The notes below the pieces were generated by a model. That model was not told where the DNA came from, made no database searches, and worked only from the letters and a program-made list of their open reading frames with translations. Shown piece after piece: positions 49,265 through 62,739 of a DNA stretch of 64,000 nucleotides. Position 1 is the stretch's first letter, and each line of letters begins with the position of its first letter. The stretch covers positions 930,001 through 994,000 of the forward strand of contig CP084617.1 of assembly GCA_025917655.1 (NCBI GenBank). Reading direction: 5' to 3'. The DNA is from Chlorella sorokiniana. Lineage: Eukaryota > Chlorophyta > Trebouxiophyceae > Chlorellales > Chlorellaceae. Position numbers and translations under genes: made by a program.

Positions 49265-52200
49265 ATGGACACAGTGGACTTGACAGGCCCCGAGGACGCA
49301 CGGCAGGAGGCTCCCCAGCAGGAGCAGCAAGGCGGCAGGGCGGCGGCGGCGCCGGACGGCGAGCTGGCACGCGAAGCGATGCGCGAGGCGACGTCCAGCG
49401 TGCTGCTGCCCTTCCAGCGCGCCCTGGTGGAGGAGCTGCTGGAGGAGGACGGCCTGTGCGTGCTGAGCCCCGGGCTGGGCCTGCACCAGGTGGTGGCGGT
49501 GCTGCTGCGCCTGCAGGACGCCCGGCTGCGCCAGCCAGGCCAGCGCGGCTGCGTGCTGGTGCTGGGCGCCGCGCCCTGGCAGCGAGACGCGCTGCGCCGC
49601 GAGCTGCTGCGCATCGATCCCGTCATCCGGGCCAAGGCGGAGGCGGTGGTCGCGGGCGGGGGCGGCGGAGCACGGGCCCGCGACGCAGGCGAGCACCCAG
49701 CACACATGCCGCTCGTCAGCGTGTGGTTGCTGCCCCAGTCCGCGATGGTTTCTTGCAGCAGAGCCTTGGGCTGCTTCCGCTGCGCAGCAAGACTATGTGT
49801 TTCAAACGTCGTTGCCCCGCCGTGCAGCCGCGTTTGAGGTGCCGGGCGAGGTGACTGCCGAGGTGGCGGCGGCGGAGCGCGCTGCGCTCACGCGACCCGC
49901 CCCTGCCTCTTTGTCACCACCCGCATCCTGGTGGTGGACCAGCTGAGCGGGCGCATCTCGGGGACCAGATTGCGGGCATGCTGGTGCTGAATGCACACAG
50001 GTGGGTGCGCCGTCGAGGGGCTGCTTCGGGGGGGGGGGGCGCGCGCGCAGTTGATGCAGTCTGCGATGACTCCGCTCACACCCCACCCCACCCCTGGCCG
50101 CGATTACCTGCTGCGTCTGCCTGCTCTGAGAAACCTGTGAGTTCGGGCATTTGGAGCAACGTGTACACAGGCGAAGGGTGGGCACGGGCCCAGCTTGCCC
50201 CCCCCGCCGCCGCCGCCCGCAGGGTGACCGACAGCAGCGGCGAGGGCTTCGCGGTGCGGCTGTACAAGGCGGCGGTGCCTGCGGGCGTGGTGCGCGCGTT
50301 CTCAGACGTGCCCTCCAGCTTCGCTTCGGAGTTCAACAAGGTGGGGACCCAGAAGGGAAGGGGGGGCGGGGCGGGCAGGGGAACCGGACAGGGACTGGGC
50401 GGCGCAGCGGGCAGAGGCATTAGCCAAGTTGATGTGCATCTGTCCTGTATGCCGCTCAGCTGGCCCTCTGCTTGCCCTGCATTGCTGCACTCGCTGCATG
50501 CCTGCGCCGCCTGTTCTGTGGAGAGACGCTGCAGTGCACAGATGGCAGCTCTGCACTCAATGCACCGCCGCCCTGGGTCGACCGCTTTCCTCCACAGGTT
50601 GAGAAGGTGATGAAGGCGCTGCACGTGCGTCGCCTCTACCTCTGGCCCCGCTTCCAGGCGCAAGTCAGGGAGGACCTGGAGGCGCGGCCGCCGCAGGTTG
50701 GTGCCGGCCCCGCAGCCGCCATGAGATGTATGCGTCTGGGAGGCATCGACACCTGCTTTGCCTCTGCGCTTGTCACCCCACCGCCATGGTTCCTGGACTG
50801 CCCCTTCTCACCCCCGTTACGTACGTGCACATGCGCCGCCGCCCCCCCCACGCACTCGCTCCACCCCACTCGCCCCCTGCAGCTGGTTGAGCTGAGCCAG
50901 CCCCTGAGCGGGTCCCAGGGCCTGGTGTACGATTCCATCACCGAGCTGATGGACGCGTGCGTGCGGGAGCTGCGCAAGACCAACAAGCTGGACACCACAG
51001 ACCTGACGGTGGAGCAGGCGAGCGAAAGCGGCTCGGGCGGGGTGGTGGTGTATGCATGTGTGTACGTGTGGGTGTGTATGTGTGTTTTGGGGGATCACCA
51101 CTGCTCTGCCTGCGAATGGGCGGCCTACGGCGACCCCCACTGCCGAGTCTACAGCGGCATGATGGCGGGCCCAGCCCGCCTGTTGCTGATCGCGAGGCCT
51201 CCCCACCGGCCCTCTGCATGCACACATGTGTTCCTACCCGCCGCCAGCCGCCGCCCGTCCCCCCGGGTGCCTCCCGCAGGGCCTCTTCCGCTCCTTTGAC
51301 GACATCGTGCGGCGCCAGCTCAACCCCATCTGGCACACCGTGTCCCCAAAGACCAAGCAGGTGGTGGCAGACCTGCGCACGCTGCGGAGGTGGGCCCCCA
51401 CGCCGCAGCGGCCCAGCTGGCCGCGCTTGCCTGGCCGCCAGCCTGGTCGCAGCAGCATGAGGGGCAGAGGGGCGCCGCTGCAGCATGCTCCGGGCCTGCA
51501 TGCCCAGGCGGGCCCCCACCCCGTTCTTGCTACCTTTGCTCCCACGCAGCCTGGCCGCCTACATGCTGCGCTTCGACCCCGTCACCTTTCTGTCTTACCT
51601 GGACAACCTGCGCGCCACCGAGGGCACCAAGTCGGTCTGGCTGTTCCACTCGGGTGGGCGGCGGGCGGGTGGGGGAAGGGGCTTGGGGTGTGGGGGAAGG
51701 GGGCGGGAGGGGCTGCAACGAGGGAGGGCGCTGGCCAGCAGGGCAGAGGTGCACTTGGAGGTTGGAAGAAGAAGGAGCACAGGCCGGGTCAGAATGAGAG
51801 TCCAGACCGCCCTGCTCTCTTTGACTGTGGCTCACGGCCTGCCTGCCTGCCTGCCTGCGCATCCGCCACGCAGCCGCCCACACGATATTCGAGGCAGCCA
51901 AGAGCCGGGTGTACCGCCTGAAGCAGGCCGGCGTCAGCCAGCAGCAGCAGCAGCGGAAGCGCAAGGCGGAGGGCGGCGAGGCGCAGCCGGGCGGCGAGGG
52001 CGCGGCGGGGGGCGGGGCGCCGCTTCGGTCATAGAGGCTGTGCTGGAGGTCCCCCAAGTGGGGGCTGCTGGTGGAGGTGGTGCAGGAGATCCAGGAGGAG
52101 AGGAAGAAAGCGCAGCAAGGGGCCGACAGCGCCCAGCCGCAGCGCCAGCAGCAGGGCGGCGACGAGGCGGCGGAGGATGCGGCGCGGCAGGCGGCTGCCG

Positions 52201-55200
52201 CCCCGTGCTGGTGGTCTGCCAGGACAGCTTCACGGCGGCGCAGCTGCGGGAGATGCTGAAGGCGGGTGGTCCCGCTGCCCTGCTGCAGCGCCTGTACAGA
52301 GACTACCTGCAGTACAAGCTGGACGGCGGGGCGGGCGGCAAGCGCCGCGCGATGAACGCAGCGGCGCGCCGCCGACGCCCGCCTGCCGAGGCGCTCCCTC
52401 TCTACGCATGATGGGGGGTACCGCCCGGGTGAGGAGGTGGCGTTGATGAAGGAGGCCAAGGCCCTGTCGGGCGGCCGGGGGCGGCGCGGCGGCGGCAAGC
52501 GGCGCTGCCACCGGCGCCGGGCGAGGCGGCCGCGGCAGCGGGCGGGGGCCGCCCTCGGCCGCGGGGCCGGCTGCGGCCGCGGTCGCAAGGGCGGCAAGTC
52601 GGAGGACGCCGCCGCAGCGGCGGCAGCTCTGGCCGCTGCCAGCACCGCGGGCGCGGCCACGCAGAGTCCCCGCCGCCGCCCCCGCGCGGCGGCGCCGGCG
52701 ACCCTCAGCCGCCGTCCGGCGCCCAGCAGCACGCCGCCGCCGCCGAGGGCCGCGAGGGGTCCCCGGACGCCCCCACCCGCTGCTGCGGGACGTGCGCCTT
52801 TTGGCCCTGGACACGCGCGACGTGATGGCGCTGTGGGAGACGGGGCCGGGGTACGTGGTGCTGTACGATCCAGACCCCGGCTTTGTGCGCCAGCTAGAGC
52901 TGTACAAGGCGGCCAGGTGAGGCGGTACGGGTTGGGTGCCCGGCTTGGATGTGGCAGCCCGGGGCTGCTGCAGCTGGGCAGCATGGTGAAGTGACGAATG
53001 CCGCGGGCGGCACCCAGGCTCGGGCCTTCAAGCAGCCAGCTTTGTAACTGCCGCTTGGGGCGGGTTGGTGAACCCGCACGCTGGCCCCGCCCCGCCGGCC
53101 CAGGCCCGGCCGCCCGCTGTGCGTGTACCTGCTGCGGTACGACGATTCCTTCGAGATGGACCGCTACCAGGCGTCCGTGGCGCGAGAGCGCCAGGTGAGC
53201 TGCCGAGCCTCGAGGAGGCGGGCGTGGCCCACGCCGCGCTGCTGGGCATCCAGCCCCCTTCCCTCCACCCTGGCATGGGCGCGCTGCGGCATATTAGTAA
53301 GCCCCCTGCCTACGGCCTGTGAGTCCCTCATTTATGCGGCCCCTGCCGGCCGGCCCGGCCCCCCCCCCCCCCGCCCCCTGCCCCCCCCCGCCCATCCCAC
53401 CCCCCGCTTCGCCCCCAGGTGTTTGAGTCGCTGATCCGCAACAAGGAGATCATGATCCTGCCCATCGCCGAGGCGCGGGAACAGGTGGGGACCTGAGCCA
53501 GCACCGCGCCCACGCCTGCTTGGTGCAGCAGCCAACAAGACCCCCCCCCCACCCACCCACACACCCGGGCTGGACCCCCTGTGTGCCTTCCACGCCCGCT
53601 GTGGCCACAGCCTGGTGAGCGTGCAGCGAGGGCCTGCGCCTGTACCGCCTCACGCTGTTGCAGGTGGACCCCGCGCGGCGCCTGCCAGCGGGGCACCACC
53701 CCGAGGAGGCGATGCTGCTGGGGGCTGCCGCAAACACGCTGACGCGGCGGGCGGGCGGGCGCGCGCTGCGGGCGCAGCCCAAGCGGGTGGTGGTGGATGT
53801 GCGCGAGTTCATGAGCAGTCTGCCCTCCGTGCTGCATCAACAGGTGAGAGGCCGGGCGGAGTGTGTGTGTGTGGGAGGGTATCTCAGGCTGGGGCGGTCG
53901 TGCCGGCGGTGGCGGGAGTGGTGGGGTGGGTGGGCAGGGGATGAAGGCGTCTGGAACCAAAGGGGCCGCAGAGTTGATTCAGTTGACCGTCTGGCCGGCG
54001 CGCATACGCCACCCTCAGGGCCGGAAGGGCTGGCGCTGCAGCCTGTGCGGCGGGCAGTGCCTGGCCAGCGGCTGCTTGAAGCAATCCCCCCCTCCCCCTT
54101 TGGTATCCGTAACTCCCTTCTTCTACCCCCGTGTGCTTGTGCCTACCGCCCCAGGGCCTGGAGGTGGTGCCCCTGACGCTGGAGGTGGGCGACTACGTGC
54201 TCAGCCCCGACCTGGTGGTGGAGCGCAAGTCCATCCCAGACCTGCGCCAGAGCCTGGCCTCGGGCGGCTCTACCACCAGGCACGCCTGCTGCGTGGTGGG
54301 GGTGCGCAACGTCAGGGCTTTGCAGCAGCAAGGCCATGCGCCGGGCAGCCGGCATGTTGAGTGCGCAGCGGGTGGTACGAACCCAGGCGGTTCGTTCCCC
54401 TGCCTGGGCTCTGGCCTGTGGGGCCCCAGGACCGCGATGCAGCGCCGCACGCCCTCACCGCAGCCATGGGCATGCTGCTGCCCGCCCGCCGCTGCGCTGC
54501 AGGCTGAGGCCATGACCAAGCACTACCGCACCCCGGTGCTGCTGATTGAGTTCGAGGGGGACAAGGCCTTTGCGCTGCAGGCCTCCTCCGAGGTCGGGAC
54601 GAGGTGCAGCTGCACAGCCTGATGGGGCGCCTCGCGCTGCTGCTGCTGCACTTCCCCCGCCTGCGCCTCATCTGGTCCCGCTCCCTCCACGCCACCGCCG
54701 ACATCTTCCAGCAGCTCAAGGCCAACCAGGAGGAACCCGACCCCGTGGCCGGTGCGCTTGGTTGTGTGTGTGTGTGGGGGGCTGTGTTCGAGTGTGTGTG
54801 TGTGTGTGTGGGGGAGGGCGGGGGCGTGCGAGGGGAGAGGGGGTGGATGCTTGCGCTGCAGCAGTGAGGTGTCTTTGGGGAGATGCGCTGCGCCTGTTCT
54901 GGGGCCAGCGGGTTGCGTCCGCCGTTGATGTTCGGCGCTGCTGAAAGCATGGAGTGTTCGGCTCATCTTTGCCAGGGTTCCCCGCCCTCGGCGCTACCGC
55001 CCGGCCTCCTAGGATATCTGAAAGGCTATCTTGCGATGCTGGCTGCTTTGCCCCCTCTGCCCCTGCCTCCCCACCGCGCCCGCCTCTCCCTCCCACCCGC
55101 CCCATCCCTCCCAACGCGACCTGCAGCCGCCACAGTGGGGGTGCCGCTGGAGGCTGACGGCGGCGCGGCCGCCCCGAGGCGCTCGTCAACCAGGCCGCCA

Positions 55201-55544
55201 TCGACGTCCTGCGCCGCCTGCCGGGTGGGGGTCGGGGCACCGACCTGTCTTTTAACTGCTGGGAGCCCTGTGCGGGCTGGTTGTGCGCCTCCCAGCGGCT
55301 CCTGCCCTGGTGGGGGCGCATACCGGGGTGCCCATCCATGCCACTCTGCTCCTGCCGCATCCGCCGCCGCTGCAGGCGTGACGGAGGCCAACTGGCGGCC
55401 CCTCATGCGCGAGGTGGCCAGCCTGGCTGAGCTGGCGGATGTGCCGCAGGAGCGGCTGGCGACCATCATGGGGGGCAGGCAGCCGCCAAGAAGCTGCACG
55501 AGTTCCTGCACCAGGACTGCCAGGCGCTCTTTGCCGCGCTGTAG
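49265..55544 (+). CDS. XPF: XPF/ERCC4/RAD1 structure-specific DNA endonuclease
   Basis: Catalytic subunit of XPF-ERCC1, which cuts the 5' side of lesions in nucleotide excision repair and acts on crosslinks. The decayed SF2 helicase-like N-terminus begins MDTVDLTGPEDARQ and shows VLLPFQRALVEELLEEDGLC, VTTRILVVDQLSGRI and IAGMLVLNAHR, then ALHVRRLYLWPRFQAQV, DDIVRRQLNPIWHTV and FDPVTFLSYLDNLRATEG. The ERCC4 nuclease domain has VVVDVREFMSSLP, the catalytic GDYVLSPDLVVERKSIPDL, and RTPVLLIEFEGDKAF. The C-terminal tandem helix-hairpin-helix reads LPGVTEANWRPLMREV and LADVPQERLATIMGG. Secure exons include 50223-50340 and 50598-50696. Frames jump in G/C runs (for example near 49900) and a low-complexity insert occupies about 51950-52780. 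Full-length with normal domain order. Confidence 0.95.
53349..53405 (+). repeat. Poly-C intron tract in XPF
   Basis: Intron made of long C runs interrupted by single G, T or A, just upstream of the exon beginning VFESLIRNKEIMILP. It resembles an extreme polypyrimidine tract before the CAG acceptor. Run lengths in such a tract are prone to sequencing error. Confidence 0.7.
54762..54811 (+). repeat. (GT)n microsatellites in an XPF intron
   Basis: Two GT-dinucleotide runs separated by a short spacer, right after the exon coding for QEEPDPVAG. The GT run again begins at or near the 5' splice site. Confidence 0.75.
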
Positions 55545-55993
55545 CAGCCGAGCGGCCAACAGCTGAAACACAGACACGCAGCCTGCAAGTTTTCCCTGGC
55601 CTGGCCAACTACAGGGCTTTATTTTACATCTGGTCACATACATCATGATCACCTGGTTTTATGCAGCATCGCATCGATTTAGCCCATTCTATCATTTGAG
55701 CCATGCAGTGGATGAGCTGGTGAGGAGCTCTGGCAGAGCAAGGGGGTCTCTACAATTCTAGCAAGCAACAGCAGATGTGCACGGCGGCAGGATGCGGAGA
55801 CGAGGCATGAGGGTTGAGGGCGGACAGCAAGCTATCTTGGAGATCAAGGTGGAAAGCGCATCGACTAGCAGAAGATGAACAAGAAGGATGGAGAGCGGGC
55901 AAAGCTGCCGGGCAGCGAGACCGGTGCAGGGGGCTGGGCTCCTCAGACGTGGGCGGCATCCGCATCAAGGGGCACGCGGCGCTGAAGGGCGCG
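55545..55993. other. Convergent intergenic region
   Basis: 449 bases between XPF and the plastid-type membrane protein gene. Probably 3' UTRs; no other feature seen. Confidence 0.5.
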
Positions 55994-57610
55994 TCAGCGC
56001 TCCTTTTCCTTGTCCCGCTCCTGCTGCCGCTCCTGCTGCCGCTGCCGCGGCAGGCGCTGCTGCGTGGACGTGCGCTCCCGCCGCCGCCGGTCAAACTCCT
56101 CCAGCTCGGCGCGGGCCTCCTCGACCGCTCCTCCAGGTACTTCCTGCACGGTGTGGGGCGCACCAGGCTTTGAGAACATCCCAAACAAGCTTCCGACGCC
56201 ATCAAGCACAGTCTTCACGCAGTGAGGGGCAGTCGTGAGGGCCGGGCATGGAGCGAACAGGCGTCGCGCGCGTCGGGGCGAGAGGGGCTGCGCCGCGAGC
56301 ACCTGTCGGGCCGCCGCTTGGCGGCCTCCTCCGCGCTGCGCGTGCGGCCGCCGACCTGGGTGCCGAGGCGCGAGGAGTAGCGGCCCAGGGAGCGCACGGC
56401 CTGGGGATGCCGCCCACCAGGCGTCGCAGCACCGAGGGCAGCTCCACCTCAACCGGCTCCGTCTGGGCCACGCGCTCCAGCTGCAGGGGGCAGAGGAGGC
56501 GTATGCATGATGGGCAGGGAACAGGAAGGGGGGTCCGTATGCGCGAGGGAGGGGTGCTCGTCCGAGCAGGCAGCACGCCACCAGCCTCGCTCGCGCTGCC
56601 GCCACGGTCGGCGGAAGCAAGGCCCCGTGAATGCAACCCTCTGCCCTGCTTCTGCTGGTGCCCGCCGCCCACACCTGCACGTGCACCACGCAGATGAGGA
56701 GGGCGAGGAGGGCAAAGGCGTCCAGCTCGAAGCCGTTGGCCAGGTAAGGCAGGGCGTAGATGAAGGCCAGCGAGTAGTAGAGCACGGACGCCTCCTCGTC
56801 GTCCAGCGCCGCAAACACCCAGGCCTGCGCGGCGGCAGCGGGGAGGCAGGCGCGCTTGGGTGGCAACGTGTTTTAAGGGCTTGCAATGTGCTTGCCTGCA
56901 TGCCTCTTGCACAGCAGCAGCCTGCTGCGCGCGAGGTTGAGGCTTGCAGGCGCACCATGGGGTTGATGAAGGGCAGCACGCTCAGCACGCCCATCACGCT
57001 CCACCGTATGTTTTCTGCACCACCAGTCGCGTGGTCTCATTCCGGTGCTCACTTGCAGGCAAGATGCTGCTGTTGCAGGCAAGCTGCTGCTGCGAAATAC
57101 ACTCTGAATTCACACCCTGTCAACATCATGTGCCCAGCAATGATGCATACAGTGAGCCAGCGCCATAGACCCACGCCCAGCACCTGCGCTCTCGTCGGTG
57201 TCTGGGGACTCGTACCGCCGCTTGTTGCGCTCCAGGCTGTCGCCCGTCAGGATGGGCAGGGCCGAAAAGCAGAGCGCCAGCAAGTACGCGATGCCGCAGC
57301 CAGTCTGCAAGCTGCTGTACAGGTCGCCGGGCAGGCTGTAGAGGCCCGCCTGCGGCCGAAGCGCTGCTCGCTGTTGCCTGCGGCGGCGGCTTGCCAGCCG
57401 CGGCAGCCGAGCCGTAGAGGGTGATAGCAGCTGCTCGCTCACCGCCTGCCGGTGCAACGCATCTGATCGACTTGGCTGCATGCTTAGCGCACGGCACGCT
57501 GTTGGCTGAAGCCTGTTCCTTTGCAATCGCGTTGGAGTCGACATTGACCAAGCTCGCATATTGCTTGAGCTGCCAATTGCTGCCGTCATTGATCCTGTGA
57601 TTGTTGCCAT
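55994..57610 (-). CDS. Plastid-type multi-span membrane protein of unknown function
   Basis: Not assigned to a named family. The start at 57610 gives MATITGSMTAAIGSSSNMRA followed by an Arg/Ser/Gln-rich stretch, a likely chloroplast transit peptide. Exons: 57184-57610, 56956-57014, 56824-56675 and 56480-56303, plus a last exon ending at 55994. Predicted membrane segments are GCGIAYLLALCFSALPILTG, SVMGVLSVLPFINPMAWVFA, SVLYYSLAFIYALPYLANGF and DAFALLALLICVVHVQ. Between the first two is a charged loop SLERNKRRYESPDTDE joining ENIRW across an intron in perfect phase. The C-terminal part has LPSVLRRLVGGIPR, GSLFGMFSKPGAPHTVQEVP and a highly charged coiled-coil tail ending ERDKEKER. The strong segment order suggests a conserved green-lineage thylakoid or envelope protein. 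The acceptor of the last exon is uncertain. Confidence 0.75.
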
Positions 57611-58012
57611 GCAAATCTCGGTTCTCTCCCAGCAGCCGGGTTTGGGTTGCTTAGTAAGGAGACCGCCCGGAAGGGTTTTAAGCTGGTGGTAACTGGCCGT
57701 GTTAAAAGCAAATCATCGGTGATGAAGTCCTTGACCTTCAGCTGCATCCTACATTCTGGCCTGGGTGGGGGCAGCGGCGCCCACTTGGCGCCACAGACGT
57801 CTGACAACCCCGCCTTCTCAAGGACCAACAACGTGCAATGGTAGCTTGCAAAAGAGGGAACCCAATCAATGGGGCATACAAAGCTGAACCCCGGGAAGAA
57901 CTATTTCCTACTATACAAGTAAGGGGAGAAGGGGAAGGGAAGCACATGGCAACGACAGGCCGCGCTGATATGTCGGCAGCAACGCCCGCAGCCGCGGCCG
58001 CTCTCAGCTGCC
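57611..58012. other. Intergenic region upstream of the membrane-protein gene
   Basis: 402 bases between two minus-strand genes. An open frame on the minus strand at 57586-57831 has no recognisable domain and is probably chance. Otherwise nothing seen. Confidence 0.45.
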
Positions 58013-59470
<1,458 letters not shown>

Positions 59471-60165
59471 TTTCACGATCTCCACGCCAGTCGCAGAGCG
59501 GGCACTGAAAGGAAAAGCGGGGGCTGAGCAGCTTTACAGAAAGTCGCGAAGAATTGCTGAAGACTTCATGCACAGAGGTGTCGCACCAGAGGGGCCGGGT
59601 GCCTAGATGCCGGCGGCGCAGTGTATGCTGAGCGGTGTCCTGCGCCGCCAGCCCCAGTTTGACAACAGTTGCAGGGCAGGGCTCAAGGTTGTCCTCTCCA
59701 TGGCACTGCCGTCAAATTATCTCGACAATCTCTATGAGAAGGCCCGCTGAAGAGTGCACTGTTGACAGTGGTCTGGATCAACACTTCACTGGCTGGGCTC
59801 ACGGCCTGGGAGCCGGCCTCCACAGCATTTTCTTGAAGCCTGCAGTCTGCAAATGGTACCTTTACAGAGTCTCGCAAATTATCAGTCCACTTTTCAGCCC
59901 TTTTCCTTTTTGATGAACCGTAGCAGACTCTTTGCGGCTGCTGCCCTTTGACTGTCGTGTTGCCAGGCCTGCCATGTCCCGAAGCACTCATTGCAACATC
60001 ATTTGTATATCTTCCTCGACAGAACTGGACCGTATGGTGCACCGCCAGTCGACGCTTGGCAGGCGGAGTAAGCAGGCGTCGGCAGGCGGAGTAAGCAGGC
60101 GTCAGCACATCACAGCAGGGTGGTCATCGTGCGTATCCCCCTTGGCAAGCGGCTATATCACACTC
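59471..60165. other. Divergent intergenic region
   Basis: 695 bases between RAB7 (minus) and the EF-hand gene (plus). AT-richer than the flanks. Holds a 23-base tandem duplication at 60058-60103. No gene recognised. Confidence 0.5.
60058..60103 (+). repeat. 23-base perfect tandem duplication
   Basis: Two identical adjacent 23-base copies (60058-60080 and 60081-60103) beginning GGCAGGCGGAGTAAGCAG, 60-100 bases upstream of the EF-hand gene start. Could be a duplicated promoter element or simple slippage. Confidence 0.9.
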
Positions 60166-62310
60166 ATGCAGACCGTCAGATTGCATCAACTGCGCCTGCA
60201 GCCGCTGCCGTTCAAGGCACGCCTTCCCGCTCGCTGCCCCCGCTTTCCCAGGCTTCGGGTGGCGGCCAGCGGGGAGGAGAAGGATGAGACGGCCACGCTC
60301 ACATCGGAAAGGAAGAGGGAGCGCGCCCGGGAGCTGGAATCTAGCCTGAAAAAGATGGTGCGTCGGCCCGCCGCTGCTGGCATTCTGTCTTGGAGCACAG
60401 CCCTGTGCTGAAAGATTGTGCGTGGCTCCATTCTGAATAATGTTGCTCTCATGTTTATCAGGGCATCGACAAGTCCACTGCACAGCGCATCCTCAGCATT
60501 TGGCGGCAGAGTGGTGCGACGTCGCCCGAGGCGCTGCGCAAGCTCTTCATCAAGCGCTCCATCAGCAAGTCGACTCGAATCGGGCTGCAGCTGCTGGTGG
60601 ACCTGGCAGCCGGAGGCGGCGCCTTTTTACGCAGCGCGGGTGGGGGCGCCGGGCATCTGTGTGCAGGCTCTCCTGCAGGAAAGGGCGCAGCGATCGCGTC
60701 CATCTCACCTGCCTTTCGGATGCCCTCCCCGCAGACCATCTCCCCCAAGAGCTGGGCACCTGGGCGCTGGCCGCCAAAATCGGCTTCTACTTCCTCTCCT
60801 CCTACCTCCTGATCGGCGCCGGCTTTGAGTTCTTCAGGCGCGCTGTGCCTGCCAGCCCCGGGGTGGTAGCGCAATGGCGACTGATGTGCAGGGGGTGACC
60901 ACCCTGACAGCTCTCCTGACAGCTCTCCTGAGCGGCTCACTGCCCTGCCCCTCAACCTGCCCCCTCCCCGTCCGCCCTTATGCGCAGCCTGCTGGCGGTG
61001 CTGTACGCGGGAGTGCGCTACAGCACCAACGCCGACGCCTTCCTGCTGGCGGTGCAGGACATTGCGGGGCCTCCTCGGGCCTCAGCGTGGTGGACCAGGC
61101 CAAGCAGGTGGGGCGCCTGCGGCAGGCGCTGGCACACGCACCGGGGGGTGTGCTGCAGCGGAGCTGCGCAGACGTGGGCCGCAAGAAGATCTGCTGGGTT
61201 TGGCTCCACCTGCTTGCTGTTTGGCGGAGAGCGGTGGAGGCGCAACCCCGAGCCCCCATGACATCCTGCTCGAGCCTTCTGCCAACAACCCCCCACACAC
61301 CCTAAAACCCTATGCCCCCCCCACACCCTCAATCCCTATGATCCAGGCTGTGAACATCGTGAAGGTGCTGGCGGCGCTGGACAAAATGCGGGACCTGCTC
61401 AAGGCGCGCTGGCGGAAGGGGCCGCCCCGCTGGCTCGCTGCCGGCGCAGTGCCCAGCCCGGCTGCGTTCCAGCTGCAGAGCAGGCTCGTCGGCAGCTTTG
61501 GCCGTGCCTCGCAAGCAGGCCCAGGCTCAGCCCGGGTCCTCGCCGAGCGGCAGCCGACTCGTTCTGCTGCGTCCTGCAGGATGTGTCCACCGACAGCCCA
61601 GACGACTTCTTCGCCTCTCTGTCGGTCTACCTCACCCTGGAGCGGGCGCAGCGCCTCTACGGCTTTGACGCAGCCAAGTACGGGCTGGACGACGCGACCG
61701 CCGCCGAGATTGCCGCCGTGTTTGGGAGGGTGGGCATGCTGCGAAGGGGAAAGGGAGGGGGCGCATGCGTGCGCTTCGGCGGCGACGTCTGGAGGGTGGC
61801 TATCGTCATCTGGCTTGTTATAAGGCACACCTTCGTGGCTCTGCTTCTTCTTCTGCCTGCAGTCTGACTCCTGCCCCGCCACCCCCGCAGTACGACCTGA
61901 ACGACGACGGCTACATCAGCCTGGACGAGTTCCGCCAGCTGTGCCGCGAGAACGACGCTGAGCTGGAGGAGGCGGAGGTCAAGGCGGCCTTTGACCTGCT
62001 GGACATAGGTGGGAAAGTGGTTGGGTTTGGGTTGGGGGCAAGTGGGACAGGGGTCAGGGTTGGGGCCAGACGCGGATTGGTGGGTGAAGGCGGTGTGCGC
62101 GGGCAAGGATGGTGTCCCTGATGGCCACATAGCCACAATGGATGCAGTCTGGTGGATCTTTGTTGTGGGGCAACCTTTGCCACCCTGGCTCGTTCGTCTC
62201 GTGCAGACAAGAGCGGCAAGCTGGACTTTGGCGAATGGCTCGAGTTCTGGCTGGAGAAGAGCCGCAAGTATGCGTGGAGGGAGGGCAAGCAGCCCACAGA
62301 CACCAAGTGA
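60166..62310 (+). CDS. Plastid-type membrane protein with C-terminal EF-hand pair
   Basis: The start at 60166 gives MQTVRLHQLRLQPLPFKARL then ARCPRFPRLRVAASGEE, a strong transit-peptide pattern. Exon 1 (60166-60357) joins in phase to the exon at 60462 (GIDKSTAQRILSIWRQSG, SPEALRKLFIKRSISKSTRI). A hydrophobic segment follows (TWALAAKIGFYFLSSYLLIG), then SLLAVLYAGVRYSTNADAFL and a helical region FFASLSVYLTLERAQRLYGF. The C-terminus has two EF hands, DLNDDGYISLDEF and DIDKSGKLDFGEW, with correct acidic ligands at positions 1, 3, 5 and 12. It ends WREGKQPTDTK. Probably a Ca2+-responsive thylakoid or envelope protein; no named family recalled. A frame switch near 60620 and weak donors make the middle exons uncertain. 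Confidence 0.75.
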
Positions 62311-62739
62311 AGAGCGTTGAACCAGACCGGTGCGAACATGTTACGATGCCAAGCTGCATCCTTGCTTGGTGGCCACGTGGCCACCAAGGGGGTGCATCCC
62401 TCCTTTTGATGTGTACCCAGAGAAGCTGTTATTGAGCCATTGAGCCTCCACGACAAGAACGCCCTGAACCCACCGTGCCCAACCAACAAACTTTCTGTAC
62501 CAGGCCACCCCTGTTGTTCCTGCGCTTCACACCTGCTATACTTGCTGAATAGTGTTCGAGATAACTGTGAGGAGAGGACCAGTCTTGGCATTTTAGAGCA
62601 GAAAGGAAGTCGGAGGACAACAGCATGGGTCGTGGGCAGGGCTGAAGCATGGATCAAGCAGGCGCATTCTTTTCAATGCATCAGAAGCGCATCTATGTTA
62701 GCAAGGGCAAACACGCACGCACAAGCAAATGCTAGCGCA
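62311..62739. other. Convergent intergenic region
   Basis: 429 bases between the EF-hand gene and the last gene. Probably 3' UTRs; no RNA gene, repeat or conserved frame seen. Confidence 0.45.

Noticed and set aside
51530-52984. 484-codon minus-strand open frame inside XPF
   Set aside because: Low-complexity Ala/Arg/Pro composition and no motif; it overlaps the real XPF exons on the other strand.
57586-57831. Minus-strand frame starting MLVLEKAGLSDVCGAKW
   Set aside because: No domain, no upstream support, and it overlaps the presumed 5' region of the membrane-protein gene.
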